From: Anopheles merus
Taxonomy: Eukaryota; Arthropoda; Insecta; Diptera; Culicidae
Direction: 5' to 3'
Assembly (NCBI RefSeq): GCF_017562075.2
Contig: NW_024427682.1
Location: 1-64,000 of the forward strand
DNA length: 64,000 bases
The notes beneath the pieces were generated by a model. That model did no database searches, was not told the DNA's origin, and saw only the letters and a list, made by a program, of their open reading frames with translations. Of this stretch, positions 10,513 to 21,393 are shown in pieces. The translations under genes were made by a program, and so were the position numbers. Position 1 is the stretch's first letter, and each line of letters begins with the position of its first letter.

Positions 10513-13430
10513 TCACTGCGGCCACGGCAAAAGCCGGAGACGTTCCTTGAAGCACTGAGTTGAGATGTCGAAGTCGAAGCAATCCGAGACAGTGTTGAAG
10601 ACAGCCGACATGCGGAACATAGGGTCAGACCGACCAGCACTGGAACGGGGTTGAGCGAGCCGTAGAGTTTCTCTAGACCTAAGTGTTCGGGATGGTGCAT
10701 AGATATCGACTCGATGCAACAAGGGCGATGAGTCGATAGAGCCATTTAGCAATCCAGCGATGAAAGAGCACTGTGCATTGCGTCTTCTAACCGAAAGAGG
10801 TTCAAGGCCTAGAAGACGGCACCGCGCAGCATACGGAGGAAGATTATTGCGATCCTGCCAGGGAAGTAGGCGTAGGGCATATCTCGTGAGCTTACGTTGA
10901 ATCGCCTCAAGTCGAGCAATTGAAGAAGCGGTAGTTGGGCTCCAGACTACGCACGAATATTCCAGAACCGAACGAACGATGCAGTTGTACACAGCTTTGA
11001 TGCACATGGGGTTGCGGAATTCATTAGTTGTCCGGATAACCACGCCAAGTAATTGATTTCCTCTGGCTACAACGTCATCGATATGCTGTTTAAAGTTCAA
11101 ACTAGAGTCAAGCAGAACGCCCAGGTCTTTGGCATGATTCTGTCGATTAACTGCAGAGCCGTCCATGAAGTAGGTCCCAGTCACTGGGCTCCTGCATCGA
11201 CTAAAAGACACACAGTAGCATTTCTCGATGCAGATAGTCAGTCCATTACGCTTGCACCACGAACAGAAAATTTCGATGCAGTCTTGCAGGAATGTACAAT
11301 CACCTGTGTTGTGAATAGGCGCAAAAATTTTTGCGTCGTCGGCAAACAGACTGATACTGTCGGGAGGTAAAGCCAGGGTAACATCGTTGATAAACAATAT
11401 GAAGAGAAGCGGGCCAATATTGCTTCCTTGTGGCACACCCGAGCTGCTGACTATTTCTTTGGACATGTGCTTATCAATTTTCACGATGTATGTGCGATTA
11501 ATTAGGTAAGACTTAAGCCACTGTATGAGCGAGCTGGGAACTCCTAGCTTGTCGAGTTTAGCGAGAAGAATTGCGTGCGGAAGAGAGTCGAATGCTGCTT
11601 TCAGATCTGTATAAATTGCATCGACTTGAGCTCCGGCATCAATTTGACTAGTGCAATAGGTTACAAATTCAACCAGGTTCGTGGTAGTCGACTTTTTTGG
11701 CACGAACCCATGTTGATACGGGCTTAGGTAGCTGCGGCATGCATGTAGCAGATGTTTGTATATCACTAGTTCGAACTTCTTGGCAATGGCACACAAAGAT
11801 GTAATACCCCGGTAGTTGATGGCATCTGTCCTGTCGCCCTTTTTGTAAATAGGAACCATCCAAGATTTCCTCCATGTTTTGGGAAAGTAGCCATTGGCTA
11901 GCGATGCATTGAACAATTTTGCAAGGATAGGTGCTACTGTCGTTTGACAGCGTTTCAGCACAGTAGAAGGAATTCCGTCGGGTCCAGGAGCGAAGGAAGG
12001 CTTTAGTTGCGCTAGGGCAGATAAAACGATCTCACTGTCGATGAAAGGAGTGCTCATGTTAATTGCGCCAGCCGGAGTGTTGACGAGAGCAGCATCAATG
12101 GTATCGGTATCATTCATGGCCGGTGAAAAGCAATCTGCGAAGCGATCCGCGAAGAGATTGCACATTTCATTAGTGTTGGCACTTGTTGCTCCTTTGTACG
12201 TAATGGATTTCGGTGTATGCGTGGATTTTGTTTTGCTGTGGTAGAAGCGCCAAAACGAGTCAGGCCACCTGCAGAGGTTACGTTGGATTTTACTCAAATA
12301 TCTGCGATATCGAAACCTGTTATAGTTGCAGTATAAAGAGTGCGTGTCAAAGTAGATCGAGCGAGATCTTTGGCAGCGGCGCGTTTGGTAGTGACGATAA
12401 GCAGCTCTTTTTACACGTTTGAGTCGTTTGAGTGTGCGGTCCGCCCAGGGGGGGTTAGGTTTAGGACGCTGAACTGGGACGCATACAACAAAGGCTTGCA
12501 GCATGAAGGACGAGAATGAACATACTGCTTCGTCAAGTGAAATAAAATTGGAACAATGAAAGCTATTGTTAAACATTGAAATCATGTCGTTCAGTTTCAC
12601 ATAGTCAGCTTTAGCAAAGTTATAACGATAAAATGCGGTTGTCGTCGAGTTTTGTCGAGTCGTCGAATTGCGTCGGGTCGACGAGTTAATACGTATATTG
12701 AAGTCAAACGCCGGGTGATAGGAGTCAAGAGGTACAAGCGGAACAACACTTGGAAAGACAGGCGAACACAATTTAGCTGCAGCATTGTTAGCGTAGAGCA
12801 GGTCAAGCATGCGTCCGTGCGAATTATTGATGTGATTAAGTTGTACTAATCCGTTAAATTTAAATCCATCCACAAAGGTGTTGTTGGCCAGTGAGCGCGC
12901 AGTTGGTTCATAGTGCGTGATTGATGAGTATGCTGGCGAGGACGAAGGATCAGCTGTGGACCAGCTTATGCTAGGCTGATTGAAATCGCCAATAACAAAC
13001 AGCAGATCCGAAGGCTTCAGTGTGAGAGTGAAGCCGCTGATACAATCATGTAGAGAGCGAAGAGTCGATATCTCGGAGCTAAGCTGCGGTGGAATGTATA
13101 CTACCATGATGTACAGATGTGCGTTATTGCAGGTGACGCGCACACAAATATACTCGAGAGAACGATCACGGGAAGGTAATTCTATGGAAGGACTCGTATG
13201 CGTTAGAAACGGCTAGCAAAACACCACCACCGCGAGAGCTAGAGCCGCTGAGAGAGCGATCACAGCGGTAAACAGAGAAGTTGTTGTTGAAGAGAAGAGC
13301 AGATGGAATGTTGTCAACAAGCCAAGTTTCCGTGAGGGCAATATGGTCGAAGTCAGCCTCCGATACAGCTAGGTGAAATTCTTTTGTTTTAGTGCGCAAA
13401 CCTCTAACGTTTGATAATAGCAGCTTAAAT
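10513..13430 (-). pseudogene. CR1-like ORF2: endonuclease and reverse transcriptase, one frameshift
   Basis: ORF2 supplies the nicking endonuclease and reverse transcriptase for target-primed insertion. The part 13166-13430 encodes the first half of an AP-type endonuclease, with LTETWLVDNIP and the GGGVLLAV segment. A one-base shift near 13185 moves into the main frame (10513-13143, about 876 codons), which carries VIGDFNQPS of the endonuclease and then the RT. RT motifs are PGPDGIPSTVLKRC, NYRGITSLC, YTDLKAAFDSLPH, SGVPQGSNIGPLLF and the catalytic SLFADDAKIF. The protein ends FKERLRLLPWPQ. Apart from the shift the frame is open, so this is a fairly young copy. Confidence 0.88.
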
Positions 13431-13552
13431 ACTCAGCGGTAGCGTTGTCATTGTGGTGGTTGGATAAAGCGGGTATACGGTAAGTCAATTGAGCTGCGTT
13501 GTCAGAGCATGAGGCTTGGCGTGTTTGTTGCGTGCAATGAGCGGAACTTCGT

Positions 13553-14707
13553 CTAGTTGAGAAAAAAGCGATCGATTGTAGACTGGTGCAGGTGCGGAGA
13601 TGAAGCGCGGTGGTTTTGGGGCGGTCCAGAAACAAGTGTTGAGTTGGGTGCTTCCAAGGTATCATTCACCGGGGGGTGACACTGTTGTGATGATGTTGTT
13701 TCAGGACCAGGTGGAGTAGACGTGCGTGCTGCTAAACGGTGAGTCGTTGTTGGTGTGCGTGTGGTGTAGCGGTGATCAGTACTAGTAGCTGGTGTGCGTG
13801 TTGTAAAGCGGTTTCGGGCGGCTATAGGAGATGAGGTTTGGTGGTCGTGTTGACGGGATGGAAAAAACTCACGTACACCGATACCGACTGGCCAAGTGGA
13901 TGGTGTGAGTGCCGCATCTCGAAGGATAGCCGGGACTCTCACTTTGAATGAAAGCCAATTCATGCTGTCCACACTAACCCCTCTTCTCAGCAGGCAATAC
14001 GCTATAACGTCATCGGTGGCTAAGCGACGCTTTACAGAAGCGACCACTTGTTCCACAGTGACGGCTGTTGATAAGCGGGATAGGCGGATCCAGATCCTAT
14101 CTGTGAATGGCTCACGAGGTGCAGCTTGAAGCGGTGATGATAACGGATCGGTTCCCACCAGTTCATGAGGTTGTGTAGGTGCCGGCTGGACGGCAATCGT
14201 GGTATTGGTGTATGCGTTTGGCGATGACGCGGCACAAAGGATGTTACCGCGATTGTTTACAATTCTGTTTACACCAGGAGATGCCGAATCCTCGATTACG
14301 CGCCTCCGCTTTCTACCCGTAGCCGGTCGAGGATCAGGATTCCGAATGTGAGGCGTGGATGCAGTTTGAAGGAGGATAAAACCACTGCGAACTTCGGCGA
14401 CAATAGGCTCAACGAGCTTGCCGATAGCTGCTACAGCTGAGGTGAGGGCGGCTTGGAAACCGACCTGGGCGCCTATTTCTTTTACCGAACGGCAGCGCGG
14501 ATTTTTAAGAATGTTAGTGCAGCCAATGCAGCTCCAGTGCAGGTCGACATTGGACAATACTGCGTCAATCAGCTCGGGGGGCAATTTGCAACAGCCGCGG
14601 TGGAACGTAGCGTTACAATATGCACAACTGATGATGCAGCCGGTGGCCTCTAGCGGTTCAGCACACGAGAAGCAAATAGCCGCCATCGCGAAATCACGCG
14701 TAATCAC
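13553..14707 (-). CDS. CR1-like ORF1 protein with N-terminal PHD-type zinc finger
   Basis: An open frame of 384 codons starts at ATG 14707. Residues 12-62 form a Cys/His cluster of PHD type: CFSCAEP, CAYCNATFHRGC, then CIGC. This finger is characteristic of ORF1 of CR1-clade LINEs. The middle is basic (GRKRRRVIEDS). A segment with RIWIRLSRLSTAVTVEQVV and LSFKVRVPAILRDAALTPS resembles the esterase/RRM-like region seen in some LINE ORF1 proteins, but I cannot fix its fold. The C-terminus is rich in Thr, Pro and Arg. It overlaps no host gene and lies about 120 bp ahead of the ORF2 frame. The likely role is RNA binding and chaperoning of the retrotransposon RNP. Confidence 0.82.
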   Translation of the reverse strand: MITRDFAMAAICFSCAEPLEATGCIISCAYCNATFHRGCCKLPPELIDAVLSNVDLHWSCIGCTNILKNPRCRSVKEIGAQVGFQAALTSAVAAIGKLVEPIVAEVRSGFILLQTASTPHIRNPDPRPATGRKRRRVIEDSASPGVNRIVNNRGNILCAASSPNAYTNTTIAVQPAPTQPHELVGTDPLSSPLQAAPREPFTDRIWIRLSRLSTAVTVEQVVASVKRRLATDDVIAYCLLRRGVSVDSMNWLSFKVRVPAILRDAALTPSTWPVGIGVREFFPSRQHDHQTSSPIAARNRFTTRTPATSTDHRYTTRTPTTTHRLAARTSTPPGPETTSSQQCHPPVNDTLEAPNSTLVSGPPQNHRASSPHLHQSTIDRFFLN

Positions 14708-14926
14708 AGCACAACACTGCTAAGCCGAGCAGGAAAAAACAGCAGGAAACCACAGTTGCGGTGCAACTAAACAATTCGCCAACACGCAACGATGATGTGA
14801 AGCAGTTTAATAGTCCGTAGAATAGGCAACAATGCGATGCGACGCAGAAAACACAAGAAATTTACTGAAAAATCACGGAGCGCGACGAAAGTGCGGCCGA
14901 ACAGTTAAACGTCAAACGTTGTATAT

Positions 14927-14998
14927 ACAATATATAGTTTATTAGTAACGCGTGAGTTTTATTAGACCACCTCCGCGATCGAAAGAACATAAAAGTGT
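14927..14998 (+). repeat. LTR-like direct repeat, copy 2, right part
   Basis: This resumes the repeat interrupted at 10410 and matches 7602-7672, including TAACGCGTGAGTTTTATT and CGCGATCGAAAGAACATAAA. After TAAAAGTG the sequence differs from copy 1 and passes into the end of the minus-strand gypsy element. This segment may instead be shared with that element's LTR. Confidence 0.7.
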
Positions 14999-15038
14999 GT
15001 GTCTTATGTTTATAAATAGGGATCGAGACGCCCGCTAC

Positions 15039-15058
15039 ATCACTTCCCCCTTTCTTTA
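15039..15058 (-). other. Polypurine tract and LTR start of minus-strand gypsy element
   Basis: Read on the minus strand, AAAGAAAGGGGGAAG runs into TGATGTAGCGGGCG. This is the polypurine tract and first bases of a 3' LTR (TG at 15042 or 15039). A TATA-like TTTATAAAC follows about 25 bases on, then AATAAA signals within the next 70 bases. Confidence 0.65.
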
Positions 15059-15149
15059 AATTTTTCGTGGACGGAAAATATTTCTACCGTAACGCGTTTG
15101 GTGTATCGGTTTTCTGTCGGTTACTGTATCCTTCTGAGGATATGAAACG

Positions 15150-16729
15150 TTATCTGGTACGCTCGTTTGATTTGTCGCGCTCACGTAAACAGGCTTTAAA
15201 CGATCTATAGAAATTGTCGTTTTTTTCCCTTTGCTTCAAGTGTGTAGGTTTTTTGTCCTTTGCTATTACTCTATATGGTCCGTCGTACGGTGGTGTTAAC
15301 GATGGCCTGACACTATCTATCCGCACAAAAACATGGGTACACGACGCTAATCCACGATTCACTAAGCCTCTTTCTTTGTATTGTGATCCGAAGTGTGTAT
15401 GGGATGTAACTTACGCATGATCGTTCTCAGGTTGTTTACAAATTCGGGCGTTGCATTGGTAATCTGCCTACTGTGATAAAAAAACTCTCTTGGTAGTCGT
15501 AAACTAGTACCGTAGGTTAGTTCGGCAACGTTTGCTCCTAAATCTTCTTTTAGAGTTGATCGCATCCCTAACAACACGAATGGTAATATCTCTGTCCACC
15601 AGGTTCGATGGTGACACATTAGTGCTGCTTTTAGTTGCCGGTGTACGCGCTCAATGTGCCCGTTAGCCTGTGGATGATAAGGAGTGGTTTTTAGATGGTC
15701 AATACCTAGTGTTTGTGAGAGTTTTTTAAAAAGTTCACTTTCGAATTGTCTTCCGCGGTCAGTGGTGATTTTAGTTGGTACGCCGAACCTTGCAATCAAA
15801 TTAGCGATAAACGCTCGTGCCACAGATTCTGCCGTCATGTTAGGCAGAGGGATTACTTCCGGCCAACGGGTGAATTTATCCATCAATGTTAGACAACACA
15901 AGTTTCCTTCCGATGGAGGTAGTGGGCCGATGAGGTCGATGTGCACGTGCTGGAATCTTTGTTGTGGTACTGTGATATGTTCCGGTTTGGTGATGTTGTG
16001 CCTCGTTACTTTGGTTTTTTGACATTCCAAACAGCTCGATACAAACTCCTTGCAGTCCTTTCTTATAGATGGCCATACATAGCGCTGCGTAACAAGGCGT
16101 GTTGTACCGCGAATGCCCGGGTGTGACGTACCGTGCATCTTTCCTATAATTCGTTGACGAAGTGCTGTCGGAACTAAAGGTCGGATTGTTGAAGTGGACA
16201 CGTCGCAATACAGAGTGCCCTTTTTTGATGGTAGCTCCAACTCCTTCAAAACTATTGTGCTGGCAGCAGGCGGTTTGTGTACAAAAGCCTGTATATCCGT
16301 ATCCAACCTTTGCAGTTCTGCCATTTTGTCATAATCGATTGGATCGGAAGCTATGGTTTCTATTCTGCTGAGCATATCTGCAACGTTGTTATTGTTCCCC
16401 GGGATGTGGCGAATATCTGTCGAATATTCACTGATGAAAGCAAGTCGGCGTAGTTGTGTGGGGCTTGCTCGTTCTGGTCGCTGCTTAAATGCCGTGACTA
16501 AAGGCTTGTGATCGGTGTAAATGTTGAAAGTTCGGCCCTCGAGGAAGTCACGGAAGTATTCAACGGACTCATATACAGCGTATAGTTCTCGGTCGTAAGT
16601 GCTTGCTTTCAGCATACTAGGACACAGTTTCTTTGAAAAAAAAAAGACGCCAGAGGCTGAAGGCCCTCGTTCGTTATTTGATGAAGTGCTCCTCCAACGG
16701 CTACATTCGACGCGTCGGTATACAGGCAA
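15150..16729 (-). pseudogene. Ty3/gypsy RNase H C-terminus and integrase
   Basis: The long frame 15362-16729 begins inside RNase H (STYDRELYAVYESVEYFRDF, then YTDHKPLV) and runs into integrase. The zinc-binding HHCC domain reads HPGIRGTTR to CLECQKTK. The catalytic core has its first Asp in HIDLIGPLPPSEG, the second in ITTDRGRQFES and the Glu in HPQANGHIERVHR. A further frame (15150-15362) adds PPYDGPYRVI, the GPY/F module that binds near the target. Together these supply cDNA insertion. One frame break separates the last two parts. Confidence 0.88.
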
Positions 16730-17840
16730 AGTTTGGCGAGTGTTGACGGGTGTGCGAGTAACGTAGCGCCAACTAATTCCCTTTTACAGTTTTCGAACGC
16801 CTCATTTTTCTGTTGGTCCCATACGAGAGGGGTATCGTCATTACGCACGTTTCCGGTGATCATTGTTTGTAATGTCGTTTGATTTTTTCTGCATGTGGGA
16901 TAAAACGGCGATAGAAATTTATCGTGCCCCAAAATGTTTTCAGCTGTTAGGCAATCTTCGGCCTCGGAAAATCTATAATGGCTTGCACCTTCGCTGGGTT
17001 GGGTTTGATCCCTTGCGGTGTTATCACGTGACCGAGAAATATCACGGATGATTTTCCTATTTGGCATTTTTCGGCATTAATTGCTAATCCGTTTTATCTT
17101 AGTCGTTTGAACACCGTTTCTAGGTGTTTTTTGTGCTCTTCTACGCTGGATGACGCAATACATAAGTCATCTATGTATGGAAATACAAATGAAAGGTCTC
17201 CAAATATTGCGTGTAGATAGCGCTGCAAGGTTTGTCCAGCGTTTCTCAAACCGAAAGTCATATAATTAAACTCATACAAGCCAAAAGGTGTCGTGATAGC
17301 GGTTTTTGGAATATCCTGCTTTGCTACGGGTATTTGGTGATAAGCGCGCTGCAGGTCAATACAAGTGAAGATGTGTGTACCGTGTAGAATGTTACTCACG
17401 TCTTGTATGTGTGGTATAGGGTATCAATCTGGTTCGGTAATAGCGTTTAAGCCTCTATAGTCGCCACAAGGTCTCCATTTACCGTTTGGTTTTTTAACCA
17501 TATGCAACGGGCTAGCAGAGCTGCTTTTTGATGGTTAGCAAATGCCCTGCTCGGTCATATATCGGAACTCGGCTTGGGCTTCTCGCAGTTTATTCAGTGG
17601 CAATCTTCTCGGATGGCAAAAGATCGGTGGACCGGTGGTGTGTATTTGGTGTTCAACTGTTTTCGTAGGTTTGTGCAGAGTGTTCAGTGTTGTTAGATCT
17701 TTGTAGCGTTCGATTATTTCAGCGAATGGTTTCGTTACGCAGATAGTGGAAATAGTGGGTTTGTTACAACCGTTGGTGCTTTGTATATGTAGCATCTCTG
17801 TATTGTCAATTAGTCTTTTTCTCTTCGAATCAACCAACAA
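16609..17840 (-). pseudogene. Ty3/gypsy reverse transcriptase and RNase H start, broken
   Basis: Three frames hold the pieces. 17535-17840 has the RT entry motif HTTGPPIFCHPRRLPLNKL and ends at a stop after TEQGIC. The next part (about 17400-17530) contains the KPNGKWRPCGDYR-equivalent region in broken form. 17094-17399 has FTCIDLQRAYHQIPV, PFGLYEFNYMTFGLRNAG and the catalytic FPYIDDLCIAS. 16609-17067 has the connection and the RNase H start YTDASNVAVGGAL. The element cannot make a continuous polymerase. Confidence 0.85.
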
Positions 17841-17843
17841 ATC

Positions 17844-18086
17844 CTAATGTTTAAGGAAATCTGCACCGATTATGGGTGTGCTAACGTCGGCTACGATAAA
17901 CGCCCATGGGAATTTCCTTTTCAAACCTAAATCCACGTTTAGTTTTTTTTTACCGTATGTGGCTATTTTAGTACCGTTAGCAGCTACAAGACTACGCGAT
18001 GGGGAAGGAGTTAGCCTTTCTTTTGGATTTGGTGGTAAATCCGATATTTCGGCCCCAGTGTCGATCAAAAAGCGGTGATGGGACAT
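17844..18086 (-). pseudogene. Ty3/gypsy aspartic protease
   Basis: The active-site motif RFLIDTGAEISDLP contains the DTGA triad of retropepsins. A flap-like region (VAANGTKIATYG) and the second conserved motif FIVADVSTPIIGADFLKH follow in the expected spacing. The 80-residue domain is open and ends just ahead of the RT frame. It matured the Gag-Pol precursor. Confidence 0.85.
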
Positions 18087-18375
18087 ATTATCGGTAATGT
18101 GTATGCGGCCGATGTGTGATGAAGTGGTAGTAGTGTGCTCTTATGTTGTGTTTTTGCGTGGCGCAATTATAAATGTGTGCTCTTGTGAAGTGGTGTGTTC
18201 TGAGCGGTGGTGTGGTGAATATAGTTAGTGACTGCCGGAGGTGGATCTGAGTGTTTCAGGAGTGTTCTGGAGGAGGAGGAGGTTCTGCGTGTGTGATTAA
18301 AGTGATGTGGTGAGTGATTAGCTGAGAATCTTGGTGTGGGTGATAGAGTGTCTGGGTGCGGAAGTGTAAAACGGA

Positions 18376-18729
18376 CTATTTATTTTGGTGTACGGGATTC
18401 TGCTCGTCGAAAAAAATACACTGAGTATTGCGATCGCTCGGGTGATTCCTCTCGCATCTCTCAGCTTTGTTGCCATAGCGGTAATGGAACCAGCATATCC
18501 ATCTGCGAGGTGATTTTTTACGTGTTTCAGATGAGCGCCTACCCCAGGACTCTCTCGTTCTCGACCGTTGCCTCGGTCGCCGATCGAATGATGTGGGTCG
18601 ATGCACTGCCAGCACCTCCTCGAGTCGCTGTGTAAGCGCCTCAACTTTCCCTTCTAGCGCGGCGATTTGGTTTGCCTGCGAAGAACAATTTTCGGCGGCC
18701 CTGGTGCGAACTGCTGATACAACTATCAA
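18376..18729 (-). pseudogene. Gag C-terminal region with CHCC-type knuckle
   Basis: About 117 codons remain. A coiled-coil-like segment (NQIAALEGKVEALTQRLEEV) is followed by an Arg-rich stretch and then CWFHYRYGNKAERC with a further Cys downstream. The C-x3-H-x10-C order differs from the usual CCHC knuckle and resembles the CHCC knuckle of CsRn1-family Gag. The N-terminal capsid part is missing because the element is truncated near 18730. Confidence 0.65.
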
Positions 18730-19379
18730 CTGTCAAAATCAATATCGTCGTATCTGCAAATCGTCGAAACTCGAGGGGGTCGTAACTCGGGGGACGCCTG
18801 TATTTCACCTCATGTAGCCGCGCGGTAACGGTTCGTTACTACAGGGTTTCTTGGACCGTTTCGCTTGAAAAGCAACGATTGTTGCAAACGTGTGCAAAAT
18901 ATGAAACAGTAGAGCAAACTCTATAACCAGACTACTTGGATTGCACGGTTTCGTTTGCATACTTCCTCTCTCGTTCTACATACTGTTCTATATTTTGAGG
19001 TAAAAGTATGGACCCTCTACGTTAGCGTGGGCGTTACGCGTAACGGCTGTTTATGTCAAACCCAAGCAGCATTTTTATTGAACATCTGTTTTAATCGTTG
19101 TGGATGGGAAAATGGATAGATGATTATGTCTAAATATTAATTATTATTATGTGATAATAAGAAAAGCAGAACTTTTGAGCAATTTAACAAAAAGTTCAAT
19201 AATGGTCCTATCTATTGATAATTTATGAGCATCAAATATAGTTGTGATATATATTATTATTATTTTATTAGTTTTACATCAATTATAGTTATAACAACTT
19301 TAAGAATTACCAAAATCATAAATATTGCAATAATAATAACAATAATTTCTATTTACTTACTCCGTTTATTCGTGCTCAT
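18730..19379. other. Non-coding junction: Tigger-type end and a dispersed repeat
   Basis: At 18773-18801 the sequence TAACTCGGGGGACGCCTG followed by TA is a right terminus of a Tigger-like element; its partner end was not found. The part 18831-18960 (GGTTTCTTGGACCGTTTCGC and following) recurs at 47906-48020 in the same orientation. From 19130 to 19370 it is ATT/AAT-rich low-complexity DNA. Confidence 0.5.
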
Positions 19380-19965
19380 CAAAGTGGGTAGAAAGGAGGT
19401 GTCGTCATGTAGAACAATTGGGCATCGAGGCTTTAGAAAAAAGCACAAAACCACCCAAATAGCCAGCTCGTACTTTATAGCTGTTTAACGAAAAATCGTT
19501 CCGATGTCGTACTTTGTGGCTGATTAAGAGATAGACGGTACTTTGCGGAACTATGGAGCTTTTTAACAGGCACATGGTACTTTTTAGAACTTTGCGGCTG
19601 ATTAGCACTATGTGTAGGGTTCATGGTGTAACTTGTTAAGAAAACGTACCGAACTTGGTGGAACTTTATAGCTTTTTAATGCATGACATCGGTACAAGGT
19701 GGGTCTTGTCAAAGTGTCAAAGACGGACGCCGGCAATAATCTCATTGCTGCTGCACAAGTTAGATTCGTTAATTGAAGAATGAATATTGAGTGAAGTGAT
19801 TGTGAATTATCAGTAAATTGTGTAATTCATCAATACAAAGGATTTAAAAATATACATATGTGCACAAACGAAACAAATCTTGTTGTTTATTTCATCGATG
19901 ACGCTTGCTTGAAAATAAAACACAAAGAAAAATAGTCCCCGGCACCTTAGCATAAGAAAGCTGCT
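19380..19965 (+). repeat. Unclassified repeat R-A, left copy
   Basis: Blocks of this segment are found inverted on the far side of eve. 19450-19560 matches 47075-47230 in reverse (CGTTCCGATGTCGTACTTT region). 19640-19960 matches 44765-45030 in reverse (TTTGACAAGAGCCACC, TATTTTCAAGCAAGGCGTCATCGATGA-type words). Within it, phrases such as GGAACTTTATAGCTTTTTAA recur in variant form. No reading frame or termini identify its class. Confidence 0.6.
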
Positions 19966-20545
19966 TAAGCGCTGTTTGGGTCGGGACTAGACCTCGCCCG
20001 GATACTTGAATAACATGGATAATAAGTCAAAGTATATGATTTATCCCAAATTCCTGATCTTTGAAATTTATCTTATGTTTTGATAAAAAATAACCAGTTT
20101 TCATTATTTTTTTTTTCAATTATAATATTCGAAATTTGCCATGAATCATAATGTTTTTTAATATGACAATGTCCCTGGTAACCTTTTTCTTCTTCAAATA
20201 TCCTCCTCAGCACTCAATGTCAACTTTATAGTGAAATTTCATTTCTACACAGCATGTATAAACGGACAGACGGGTAAAAAGTACCCTCAAAAGGTAGCGT
20301 TAATCGTTACTGCTGGCGTGCGGGCGTGTATGCAAAAAACTCAAAATTGTTTAATTCTGACGCATACGGTTTCAAACTGTAACCCGCTGCGGGTGTCAAA
20401 TTTCATACATTTTCAGAAAACGCACGCCCACCCGCATCAGCGATTACCGCTGCCTAAACGGCGCTCCACTGTACTTATTTATTAATTTCTTTTTTTATTT
20501 GTCAACCTTTTGGTAAAACCACGATATTGACGTCATGATAAATGT
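19966..20545. other. No gene seen
   Basis: AT-rich DNA up to about 20220, then a more balanced segment (GTGCGGGCGTGTATGC, CGCACGCCCACCCGC). No repeat match or coding signal was found. Confidence 0.4.
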
Positions 20546-20755
20546 ACTTCTTCTTCTTCTTTGGCACAACAACCAGTGTCGGTCAAGGCCTGCCTGTACC
20601 CACTGGTGAAGTGAGCTTGGCTTTCTTTGACTTATTGTTACCATAGCAGGATAATCAGTCCTACGTATGGCGGAAAGGTCTATTTGGGGCTTGAACCCAT
20701 GACGGGTATATTCTTAAGTCGTACGAGTTAACAACTGTACCACAACTGTACTATT
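20546..20755 (-). mobile_element. tRNA-derived SINE, family A
   Basis: On the minus strand the tRNA-like head ends with GGGTTCAAGCCCC, a B-box. The body carries GACTGATTATCCTGCTATGG and AAAGCCAAGCTCACTTCACC, and the tail is (AGA)n. The 5' end of the head is eroded (TGTACCACAACTGTAC region). Other copies are listed separately. Confidence 0.78.
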
Positions 20756-21175
20756 CCTCTTAGTATACAGTTTCCTTAATGACCTAATTCCTGAATGACC
20801 ATAAGCTTGCTACCATAATTTTTTATTATAATTCATTATTTCTAGAAGTTCACTAAATACCTATCTATCAGGCGTGACAATGGTATTATGTTTTTTGTTG
20901 ATGTTCTAATTGACAAACCGATTTGACAGAATGGATGAATAGATGATTTTCCTTTTTTACTACCATAGTAAAACGACAAATTGTTGACTGTTTTTGCTGA
21001 TTTAAAATACCATATACTGAAAGCATTCAGTAACAGTAAAAATCATTTTACAAAAAATCAGTGGAAAAAAATAATTCTAACATTTAGCAAATAATCTATT
21101 TCTAATCTGATCGATGACAGTACAAAAACTTTACTGAAGCAGCACAAGAAAATTTGCTGTGTAGGTTTATGCGGC

Positions 21176-21393
21176 GGTCCCGTGGTACAGTCGTCAACTC
21201 GTACGACTCAATAACATGCCCGTCATGGGTTCATGGGTTCAAGCCTAGAATGGACCGTCCCCTCGTAGTAAGGATTGACTAGGCGTAACGTCCTAAGGGA
21301 GTGGGGGAGGTGGGGGCTGTCCAATCTAGACTTGAACCCATCACGGGCATGTTATTGAGTCGTTCGAGTTAACGACTGTACCACGGGACTGCG
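21176..21393. mobile_element. Two SINE family-B heads in inverted arrangement
   Basis: A plus-strand head starts GGTCCCGTGGTACAGTCG at 21176, with the B-box GGGTTCAAGCC near 21238 and body to about 21300. A minus-strand head (AGACTTGAACCCATCACGGGC) covers 21318-21393 and ends with the complement of the same start. The pair forms an inverted repeat of about 75 bp each side of a short G-rich spacer. In both, the word after the anticodon arm is AATAACATGCCC. Confidence 0.72.

Larger units (their letters stand above)
10411..14917 (-). mobile_element. CR1-like non-LTR retrotransposon, near full length
   Basis: A two-ORF LINE on the minus strand, 4507 bp. It splits the second LTR-like repeat. Flanks GTTGAATAT (10402-10410) and GTTGTATAT (14918-14926) form a 9-bp target duplication with one mismatch. 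The 3' end, at low coordinates, carries a short TAA/TAAT-rich tail. The PHD-type finger in ORF1, the endonuclease-RT ORF2 and the ORF2 C-terminus (VFNTVSDCFDFDIS, then a basic end) fit the CR1 clade. One frameshift in ORF2 makes this copy inactive as read. Confidence 0.85.
15047..18729 (-). mobile_element. CsRn1-like Ty3/gypsy element, 5'-truncated and decayed
   Basis: On the minus strand the order is gag zinc-finger region (18376-18729), protease (17844-18086), RT (about 17100-17840), RNase H (about 16370-17000), integrase (15362-16300) and GPY module (15150-15362), then a polypurine tract. This is the Ty3/gypsy order. The 5' LTR is missing: the sequence beyond 18730 is unrelated. Stops and frame changes in RT and RNase H show it is inactive. 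The Gag finger places it near CsRn1. Confidence 0.85.
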
